The notes under the pieces: model-generated
Databases searched by the model: none
What the model was told of the DNA's origin: nothing
Seen by the model: the letters and a program-made list of their open reading frames with translations, nothing else
Translations under genes and position numbers: made by a program
In this document: piece by piece, positions 55,901 through 64,000 of the stretch
How the letters are laid out: every line of letters begins with the position of its first letter
Numbering within the stretch: position 1 is the stretch's first letter
DNA from: Mytilus edulis
Lineage: Eukaryota; Mollusca; Bivalvia; Mytilida; Mytilidae
Reading direction: 5' to 3'
Assembly: GCF_963676685.1 (NCBI RefSeq)
Contig: NC_092346.1
Coordinates: 28,099,133-28,163,132 of the forward strand
Length of the DNA: 64,000 nucleotides

Positions 55901-58900
55901 TGTTGCGTTACTCCTGGTATTGTCATCTCACCAATGAGACGATGATATGTCAAGAAGTCTTCAGTGAGGGTGTGTGTATATCCATTAGTTAGCCAGTATG
56001 ATACAAGAATCTACAATTTGTAATAAAATTCATTTTACTTGTCAATAAGTAACATTTATAAAATAAAACTTTAGTAAGAGGTTCAAAGGAACCTGTTAGC
56101 CCTGTATCGCAAATTCACTGTTACATATATACGATACACTAATTTTATAAAATAATTAGGAAATCCACATTTCAACTAATTAACATAAATTATGAATAAA
56201 TACGAATATAAATATTATGCCGATGTCACTATGACCAGGGACGTATATATAAGTCCTTGCTATGACCAATTCACACAACCACATTTCCGTCTTTCTTCAG
56301 CCTATTTTCATAGACAACTACCAGAAATTTAAACTTATTTAATTTGATACGACACAGGCGGACGGACATATAAACCGGCAATACCATGCATTCTATATAA
56401 ATGTAAGAGGATCAAAATGCGTCCGTCTTACCTCAAAATATCTGTTAAAATCTATTGGTAAACTTGATATGTTGTATATCTGCAAATTCTTTTTCATGAA
56501 CGGAACAACAGATTCTTTTGTAAATGGAAAAGGAATATTTTCCAAATAACCATTATTCTGAAAATACATAATAAAACAAGTGAAAATGCGAGCTACTGCT
56601 CACTGATGATACCCCCGCCGCAAGTGGATAATATAATAGTGTAAAAATATGCAAGTGTTCGGTAAACAGGAAGTTGTCGAGTGATGAATCTGAAAACGCA
56701 TCACACGGTATAGCTGACTTATATAAATCCTGAAACCAAATTTCAGAAATCTTTGTATTGTAGTTCCTGAGAAAAATGTGACGAAAATTTTCAACTTGGC
56801 TATCATGTGTAAAATCATACAAGTGTTCGATAAACAGGAAGTTGTTAAGTGATCAATCTGAAAACGCATCACACGGTATAGCTGACATAGATAAACCCTG
56901 AAACCAAATTTCAGAAATCCTTGTATTGCAGTTCCTGAGAAAAATGCGACGAAAAATATTCATGGGACGGACGGACGGACGGACGGACGGACTGACTGAC
57001 GGACTGACGGACTGACGGAAGGACAGACAGAGGTAAAACAGTATACCACCCTTTTTAAAGCGGGGGTATAATAATACATACTTTTTTATGTAAAAGTTAC
57101 AGAAGGTGGTAAATGCAAACAATGGTTAATGTTTTATTGATTGAAAGACGAATCATTGGATTTCGTCTATGTTTCAAATTTGTACAAACGTTACTGGACC
57201 CTAACTTTAGTCATAATTTTGAAGAAGAAAAAATAACTTAAAATAATTGATAATGTAGATATCTTTATGGATATATGTAATGATACACATTCAAAATGAA
57301 CATTAGATATGATACATATACAATTAGCTATCTACTTTCAAATAGACATCTTTAGTCTGCAATAGTCAGCCATGTTATGACGTATAATTGATATTAAGTG
57401 GCACGATTCTGCCAGTTTCATCTCACCAGACAATTTCTACCGGGTTTTTTTTTTTTTTATGTGTAAAGATTTTTTTCAGATTCAATATGCTTTGTACATA
57501 CATATTTCTCTTTGAAGATCTAAAAATATAACAATTTAAATAAAAAAAGAAGATGTGGTATAATTGCCAATGAGACAACTCTCCACAAGAGTCCAAAATG
57601 ACACAGAAACTAATAAATAAAGGTCACCGTAAAGCCTTTTTTTGTTTTAATATATAAGAAATAAAAGCTAGTGACTATCACATTTCAAATTTACCAAAAA
57701 CGACTTTAGAAGTTAAAAAAAATAAATAGCACAATATTCAAGCCAACACTTGAGTCTTTTCTTTACTTACCTGTATAAATTTATATAAGGCCGACATAAA
57801 ACATGCTATTTCTGGTTTGTAAGTCACTAGGTTCCTTTTTATTCCGTAGGATGTTATTTCTTCATCTGTAAAATTTTCTAATCGTCGGCACAAATTCTGA
57901 GAGAAAAAAAAATGTTTATATTTTCATTGCATACTTTTTCAATATAATTCAAACAAGCTAGTACAAAAAATAAATAGACCGTAATTCAATAAGAAAACTC
58001 AATTAAAAAAAATCGCAAAAAGATACAAGGATTGGGATCATGTATATCAGTCGCTCTTTTCGTCAACTACAACTCGTCATTGACGCTCGAATAAAAAAAA
58101 GTTAAAAAGCCAAATCAACTACGATGGTGAGGCGCATTGGGGATGGGTTTGTATGTTTCGGTATAAAGAATTGTACAATAACATGATTGTACTGATGAAG
58201 ATATCCCAATTTTCGGGCTTTTAAAAGTAGATTTGTCAAAATAGAAAATTATCCACTTTTAATAGGAAAGCGGAAAATAAGAATAACAGACGTCAATAAT
58301 GTTGCAATCGTGCACAGGAGACACCTATGCTGACACATACATCAACATACCATAGACTGTAATATTTTTTTTAATTTAAAAATTGAGTATGTTGAGCTTA
58401 TCAAATCAGGTTCTGCAAAGGTTTACAAGGAAAACTGTTGTCAAGCATTATGATAGACTCACCATGAGCGAGGTTTGTGCTTCAGACGACGACATATCAA
58501 AATGTTCATCGATTTCAGACTGTCCTGTACAAGAGTCACCTGACTTCCAGTCACATGATTCCATATTTTGTGGCTTCATGCCCCACGTGAGATGAACCTT
58601 GTTGTAACTGTCATCATAGTTCTGTTGGAACCCAGAGAAATGGCGCTCTATAGCTTTTGCATAGTTGTTGGAAGCTCTGTAAACTTTAACCTGGAAGCGA
58701 ATAGAAGAAAATTTGCAAGTTAAGTTTGGTTCTAAATTGTTTACAAAAATAAACTTGACCTATTGGTGGCCTTCGGTTACTGTCTGCTCTATGGTCGGGT
58801 TGTTTTCTCTTTGACACATTCCCCATTTCCATTCTCAATTTTATTTTTTGCAATTTATAGAATACACAATAGGCAACTATTCGGTGTGCATTTATTACTA

Positions 58901-61774
58901 GGGAATTAGAAGCTTGGTTATATATGAGTTGCGAAATTCAATAGTTACTTCAGGAGAAGGCAGAAGTCATAATTTCTCGTTGACTATACTGAGCTGATGA
59001 TACTATTTTGGCTCTAATAGTCCAACAGCAGTGGTATCTATACCCAGCGCTTAAAATATTGAAATAACACAATTTATGTTGGTTTTATTATGCATGTATA
59101 TTTTATTTTACAGATAAATTCAATATTGAAATATCAAACATTAAAACGTGTTTATTGGCTTTGTGACTCTGCAATATGCACAGGTATATTTTTAATTACA
59201 TATTTGATTAAATCAGGTAAAAAAAGTCTATATGCAAATTTTCATCAATATTTCAATATGGGATCAAAACTGAGTCCGATGAGATTTTCTGAAAACTATA
59301 AACCGAGGAGTTTATGTTAAGTGATTTACTTGTATCTAGCACTGGACAATGAGAAAATAAAAGATATTTTTTGTTCTGTCGTTGTGGAATCTAAAAAATA
59401 AAATATGAATATCTTACCTGTGAACTGTCAGCTTCTAAAGTTGTAGCGCTGTATGTAAAAAATGCAGTTATCACTAGGAAAATAAGGGGTATTACTATTC
59501 TAACTGGTTTCCAAATCATAAAATTGTAGAATTTATTCTCCAAAAACCAAACTACTTTATTCTTATTTTCGATATGATGTACTGTGTCAAGTATTGTTTC
59601 ATTTTCCTCGTTCGCTTTATCTTGTAGCTGCAGCTGGTGATAAGTCCTATCTTGAGAGCCATCATTGTTATCACAAGATGTTCGGTTTTGGTGTGCTGCA
59701 ATTAATATCTCTTGACTTTCTGTTCGTACCGACAGTGTTTTCCTAGAACATGGGACCAGTCTAGCAAAACATGGCGTTATTATTTCAGAGTGAAACAAAA
59801 TTACGATCGGAAAGCATGTGAGGTCAAATAAAAAATTAACACCAACGAGCATTCCGGTAAAGATTCCGAAAGAAGCAACGGGCATCAACGGGGAAGGCGC
59901 ACTCACAAGAAACGCTGCCATAGTTGTTAGTGATGTCACAAATGTCGTTTTTGCTGCTTTCAAATAACAATCTGCGAGACGGTGAGCTTTTGATGGATAT
60001 CTGATATGTTTTGATAGTATCCAAGTGTCATAGAATATAAAGATATCATCTGCACCAATTCCAAGAATTATAAACACAGAAATAATATGAAAAAATCCAA
60101 AATATTTATACTGAAGAACAAACCTATATATAAGATTTGTTAAGAGAAAACTCGTGAAAATACTCAGTATTCCAAAAAATGTTATCCAGAAAGACTTAGT
60201 CTGGAACCACATGAATATGTAAATAAACAAAAAACTTCCGATAGCTAATTTCATATTTCTAAATGCTTCATTATAAACATCATACAGATACATCTTAATG
60301 CTGTAATAATATACGGACATGTGTCCGTCTAGTACCTCGTCTTGGATTCTTATTATCTCTTTTTGAATTTTCAAAACCATATATTCTCGATATTTATTTT
60401 CATTATAATGTTCCTTCGATTTCCAACTAGATAACATAAATATTCGTGTTCTTGACGAAATCTGGTTTCCATCACAAGGATCATAACCCTTTTCCAATAG
60501 TGGTAGGAGAAACACTCTGGTTTTATTATTCTTGACGGCTTTACATATGATACTTGATGCGTTTTTGAAGGATCCTGAATTGAAGACTCTGTCAACATCT
60601 GAATACGTGCCATCAAAGAGCCGAAGGACTGATATGGATTTCTCGCAACCATTTTGAAGGCTGGGGTAGCAAAACTCGGCTTGAAAGTCTTGTCTATAGA
60701 ACAATTTCGATTCTGTTTCATTCAGTAACTTCATATTTATCTCCGAGAAAATATCATCGCCTTCAAATATAAGTTCGAGTGTTTCTGAAAGCTGTTTTCG
60801 AGGTTTAACACCAAAAATGGGATGTATGACTTTATTTTTGTAGTGCATTGCATACCGCCATGCCAGATCTTGTGTATGCGAGGTATCATTATAAAGAACC
60901 AATGGCAAGTCTTGAAAACTTATTGGAAAGACGTTATAACTTTTGACTATCAGCAGTATAGTTGTTATCACGATTGATGTATGCAATCCTAGTGTAGCAG
61001 CTACAAGTGAAATAAAGTAAAATTATTAAAACAATTTCATTGTTCTTACCTCGAATTAAAGTAACAGGTCACATCATTGGTTGAATTTCAAGGATTAGGA
61101 CGTTTTGACAAATCATAAAGTTTTTGGCGATGGACGCTTTTGAAATAATTACCAGAGTATATTTGATTCTGATATGACGACTGATATGGCTCGCATGAAC
61201 ATATGATAAATATCGCCAATGTGTGCCATTAACATATTAAATACATGTTTATGTTCTCAAAGCTTATCCTTCCATTGCATTATTTAAAAGGACATTATTT
61301 TTTGTTTTATTGCAGTTGCTGAAATCACTGACTGTGAATAAGAATAGAAACGCTACAGCATATACTTTTGTGATGATTTTTAATTTCTAATGTTCATACA
61401 TGACATGATGTTGACCACGATGAATCACGATGATTGTTTATCATGTTTACAAACTTACCAAATGCAATACAAAGGTGTTTTTCGATAAACTGGCAGTATT
61501 TTACAAGAAATCGTGGAGTGGCACTGTGGTTTACTGTGTTGTTTTCCCTGTTATTTAATGGTGACATAATTTTGTCTTCTTCGTCAGTAATATCACTGGC
61601 TGGTGTCAAACTCTCATTAGCATACATTTGGCTTGTACTTTCTTCGCTATGTTCAACTATGCATCTCTCAATGCTGTTTTGTCCCTCTAGTGCATCTTCC
61701 ACTGAGTCTAAGACTCGACTGTTTCTTTCAAGTTCAGATTCTATGCAAACCCCAAATTCTGATCTTCTTTCCAT
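49887..61774 (-). CDS. Dispatched-like RND/sterol-sensing-domain transporter, 10 coding exons, 1,104 aa
   Basis: Exons (minus strand): 61774-61459, 61000-59418, 58690-58463, 57896-57771, 56557-56432, 56010-55878, 52107-51983, 51589-51512, 51160-50990, 50315-49887. Lengths sum to 3,315 nt and all phases agree. Residues 1-105 are an acidic cytosolic head; TM1 is about 106-126; a Cys-containing ectodomain follows; the sterol-sensing-type helices begin near 356 and include G-I-G-A-D-D (about 420-424). A second ectodomain spans exons 3-7, and a second helix bundle in exons 9-10 carries G-L-S-V-D-Y-V-V-H (Asp near 978). Known for Dispatched: acidic residues in TM4 and TM10 support sodium-coupled export of lipidated Hedgehog. 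It is shorter than vertebrate DISP1-3, so it may be a lineage-specific relative; a Patched-domain (PTCHD-like) label is the alternative. Confidence 0.88.
52484..52590 (+). repeat. GCCAATGAGACAACT-family dispersed repeat, at the 5' side of the Penelope-like copy
   Basis: Reads AAGAAGATGTGGTATGATTG, CCAATGAGACAATATCCACA, CAGACATTAACAACTATAGG and CCTTCAACAATGAGCAAAGC, then stops where the retroelement begins. A further repeat (GGACATTCAAACTCATAAGT) precedes it from about 52325. Confidence 0.7.
52592..55875 (+). mobile_element. 5'-truncated Penelope-like retroelement (Naiad-type), copy 2, in Dispatched-like intron 6
   Basis: An open stretch (52623-52931) carries a W-I-K-K-L-Q-T-V-Y-P-L-G-L-N motif of the kind that follows an N-terminal GIY-YIG endonuclease. 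The reverse transcriptase follows downstream, and after the RT only a non-coding tail of about 650 bp remains, ending CTCAATTTTATT at 55875. That order fits the permuted Naiad-type Penelope-like elements rather than canonical ones with a C-terminal endonuclease. The GIY-YIG core itself is absent. Inserted antisense to the host gene. Confidence 0.7.
52623..55236 (+). pseudogene. Broken Penelope-like ORF: post-endonuclease linker, C-x-C segment, reverse transcriptase
   Basis: The ORF is split by stops and frameshifts: 52623-52931 (linker), 53366-53785 (C-N-C, then H-V-I-T-G-D-L-N, K-G-P-K-Y-R and V-P-A-D-K-A-A-N-N), and 54133-55125 (the main RT). Visible RT motifs are F-D-F-S-T-L-Y-T-T-L-P-H (motif A), G-I-P-M-G-T-N-C-A-P-L (motif B) and F-R-Y-L-D-D-I-L-A (catalytic box), then Y-D-K-R-D-D and Y-G-V-Y-I-S-Q-L. 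The Y-W-L-P-K-L-H-K-like region (about 53930-53975) sits across the frame breaks. The last about 35 residues are frameshifted relative to copy 1. This copy cannot encode an intact protein. Confidence 0.85.
56588..57069 (-). repeat. ATACCCCCGC element, copy 3, with internal duplication
   Basis: Reverse orientation: GCGAGCTACTGCTCACTGAT at the left, (GGAC)n near 56965-57000, AAAGCGGGGGTATA at the right. The block GAAAACGCATCACACGGTAT occurs twice (about 56691 and 56860), so the copy is longer than the others. In the Dispatched-like intron between coding exons 4 and 5. Confidence 0.8.
57541..57640 (+). repeat. GCCAATGAGACAACT-family dispersed repeat
   Basis: AAGAAGATGTGGTATAATTG, CCAATGAGACAACTCTCCAC and AAAATGACACAGAAACTAAT, co-linear with 52484-52590. 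In the Dispatched-like intron between coding exons 3 and 4. Confidence 0.7.
58757..58845 (+). mobile_element. 90-bp 3'-tail copy of the Penelope-like element
   Basis: Begins near GACCTATTGGTGGCCTTCGG and ends CCATTCTCAATTTTATT, identical in layout to the last 90 bases of copies 1 and 2. In the Dispatched-like intron between coding exons 2 and 3. Confidence 0.75.
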
Positions 61775-62322
61775 TTTACTTTACTGCTATGATTTTTTCA
61801 CATACCAATTTCTGCATAAACAATAAAGGATCATAAAGGTATAAGTAAAAATCAATTTAATTTAATTAAAAATTAAAATAGTATCAGTTATGCAATATCG
61901 ATATTTATAACTTTGTGATTTAAATCAATATAGTTATAGTACTTTTGATACTATCATGAAACCATTTGTTATTATAAAAAAAATCAACCGTGAAATTTGT
62001 TGTTTTATTTTGTGAAAGATTTAAAATTTTAAATCACAATTGTATATTAAGCTTAATTATTAATGGTCGCTATCATGTACAGACGAGTCAATTGTATGTT
62101 TGTGGTATTGAAAAATTACCGCTAAAACCGGTAAAGTGCAAAAACGAAAGTTACATATTAAAGTATTGAATTCTTAAATCGATCTTTGCTCAATTTAGCT
62201 TACCTGACAATCGATTTTTCACAGATATATGGCGTTTTCATTTAAATTTGTATGCAAGTAGCGTACATTATCCATTTTTGTAATATGCAGCCTTACACTA
62301 AGATTCTGCGTTTATTATTTAC

Positions 62323-62400
62323 CTGTATGGATATTTTTCTTCCTGGCATAGAATGCCACTTCCGGCGCAAGAGAAATTATAAGCTCTCTGGACGACCCTA
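62323..62400 (-). other. Probable non-coding first exon and promoter of the Dispatched-like gene
   Basis: On the minus strand ATCCATACAG is followed by a GTAAAT donor (exon end 62323). A matching acceptor, TTTATGCAG, precedes the coding exon (exon body from 61811, ATG at 61774). An ETS-type site, CCGGAAGTGG on the minus strand (62356-62365), lies in a locally less AT-rich patch. The 5' limit is a guess; transcription data would settle it. Confidence 0.4.
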
Positions 62401-64000
62401 TAGCAACGATGTAAACAAATAGTTCTGGTTGGTTGCCATAAATTGATTTGAGAAAAGTTCAAAATCGTATTCAAAATCATCTGAACAATTTGATTATATA
62501 GCTTGCAAAACAAAAGGTGCATTAATACGAAGCTGTCTAAAGACAAATGTTCGGCTAAATTAAAGTATTGACTACGACATGAGTGCTTTTCTTGAGCGCT
62601 TATCAAAAGACTTAAGCTTTTTTCATAATTTCGAGAAAAAAATCATTTTCGAATGCAAATGATAATTCTGTATACTAGTTATGTATATAGGACTGCAAAG
62701 ACGACACATCTGATTGAGACCAATGTATAGTATCTTATGTGTTGACAACTACAATAAATCGGCTAAAGTTTAGGCTTTGATATCTAAATTTAACCGTTTT
62801 ACTGTGTGACCAAGTGCAACGACTTACAAGACAACCACAGCAATACTTATTATCTTTAATACAGGAACTATTTGTATGCTTTGATATTTACAATGTTTTA
62901 CATGGAACTTTTAACAGATTTGTTTCTAATATTTCCCGAAAACAAACCAGGAGCATATATATATAGTCGTCGCTTTGTCCGTCCGTCCGTCTGCCTGTCT
63001 GTATTTCCAGACGTCATCCGTTGTTCATTGGGCTCTGAATAAAGTATTGGTTACAATTTCGATACCGAAAATCTATATACTTCAATATAATATAAGTACT
63101 TGTTAACATTGTGATCATTTTTTTTTGTGTGTAATAGATGTGCCATTTTTTCACTTTTTCAATGGAAAGCACATTGAAATCAACAATCTATATTAAGACG
63201 TCAAGAATAAACAGCACAAATCGATTAATCCCATGGAATCTAAACTTAATGAAATAATACCAGACTGTCAAAGATAATTCTATAAAACGATATAAGTTTT
63301 CCACAGAATTATTAAATAATATGATATAACATACAATACCTACCTTGGTAAGTGTTTTCCTTCTCGATACTTGGATAATGTTTATTTTATCTGTACTGCA
63401 AATGTATAGGGTTTACTCGATTGTTTCCGTTGTTATTTTACCTGTATATATGATATATTGTTGAGGGGGGCAAGGGGTTTAACTGTTATGCTGTTATAGG
63501 GCAATTTAATTCTTTGTTATCTGTTATTTTGAAAATATATTTGCTGTTAGCTGTTATTGTCTTATTCTTTGTTAGCTGTTATTGGGCTTTTAGTTTTTTT
63601 GTTATCTGTTATTGTGATAATGTATTTGCTGTTAACTGTTATTGAAAATTGGAATGTTAGCATTTTTTTTTACAGTCAATATTCGGTATAAATTGAAGAT
63701 CATTGGCCATTGGGGTCTACCACTACTAATATGTTTGTCCCGTATTCAGAGAAGGATTCCATTAACATATACCCATCACAGAAGTGAGGTCCAGGACAAT
63801 TCAAGTATATCTTATGATTATCCTTTGTAATAAATTCCATTTTTTTTTTATGAATGTATATTTAGAATTATCTTAATTTTTTGTATGAGAATAATGTTCC
63901 TTGTTTCCGTACGAACATATTAAATTAAAACAAAAAAAGGAAAGCATATGGCCAGGAATATCTGACAAGGATCTCAATTAAGAACTAGGTCCTAACAACC
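62401..64000. other. Upstream flank of the Dispatched-like gene
   Basis: AT-rich, no supportable coding exon. Holds a CCGT-type microsatellite at 62977-62997 and a GTTATCTGTTATTG repeat at 63480-63650 (about 88-bp period). A strong acceptor-like TTTTTTTTACAG at about 63674, followed by 51 open codons and an AATAAA, could be a terminal exon of an unseen plus-strand gene, but nothing is recognisable. Confidence 0.35.
63480..63650 (+). repeat. GTTATCTGTTATTG tandem-like repeat
   Basis: TTTGCTGTTAGCTGTTATTG (about 63540) recurs as TTTGCTGTTAACTGTTATTG (about 63628), and CTTTGTTATCTGTTATT recurs likewise, giving a period near 88 bp with an inner CTGTTA(G/T) phrase. Confidence 0.6.

Noticed and set aside
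61434..61826. 130-codon plus-strand ORF
   Set aside because: Antisense shadow of the first coding exon of the Dispatched-like gene, whose frame continues across a good splice junction.
62319..62606. 95-codon minus-strand ORF upstream of the Dispatched-like gene
   Set aside because: No recognisable protein; better explained as a non-coding first exon plus flank.
63642..63830. Terminal exon of a plus-strand gene
   Set aside because: Good acceptor-like tract and AATAAA, but the translation is not recognisable and no upstream exon is seen; kept only as a remark.

Overview
The window is AT-rich animal nuclear DNA with many short exons, long introns and a dense load of small dispersed repeats. 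Several repeat families (the 'GCCAATGAGACAACT' family, the 'AAAGGCAACAGTAGTATACC' family, the ATACCCCCGC element with CCGT/CAGT microsatellite, and a 'TTTATGCCCC' family) look like families I know from bivalve genomes. The likely source is a mussel (Mytilus or a close relative). That attribution rests on recalled families and gene structure, not on a search.

Three protein-coding genes can be resolved. (1) + strand, 3608-36466: a complete 36-exon EML6/EML5-type microtubule-associated protein. The spliced model keeps one open frame of 1,960 codons plus stop, with three HELP+WD40 units and two acidic/basic linkers. (2) - strand, 43187-42056: a two-exon, 103-residue protein with an RIIa/DPY-30-like dimerisation-docking domain, convergent with EML6. 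(3) - strand, 61774-49887: a ten-coding-exon, 1,104-residue Dispatched-like RND/sterol-sensing-domain transporter, with a probable non-coding first exon near 62323.

Between and inside these genes lies a community of mobile elements. Two 5'-truncated copies (6135-7545 and about 52592-55875) belong to a Penelope-like retroelement whose fragments fit the permuted Naiad-type layout (endonuclease-side module before the reverse transcriptase, nothing after it). At least three short 3'-tail copies of it are scattered. EML6 introns carry four families of short inverted-repeat elements, an 890-bp fold-back element, and a 985-bp element with inverted 16-bp-period arrays at both ends. The 43.3-46.3 kb interval is an array of about 185-bp units in two opposed blocks, with a 618-bp terminal-inverted-repeat element nested inside one block.

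The most noteworthy points are: the Penelope-like element inserted so close to a Dispatched-like splice donor that its own 3' end supplies intron position +3 onward; the decaying 42-44 bp minisatellite whose first unit encodes the C-terminus of the Dispatched-like protein; the 16-bp-period symmetric element in EML6 intron 1; the opposed satellite blocks; and a probable GC-AG intron in EML6. I did not find evidence for a prokaryotic-style or otherwise wholly new gene system.
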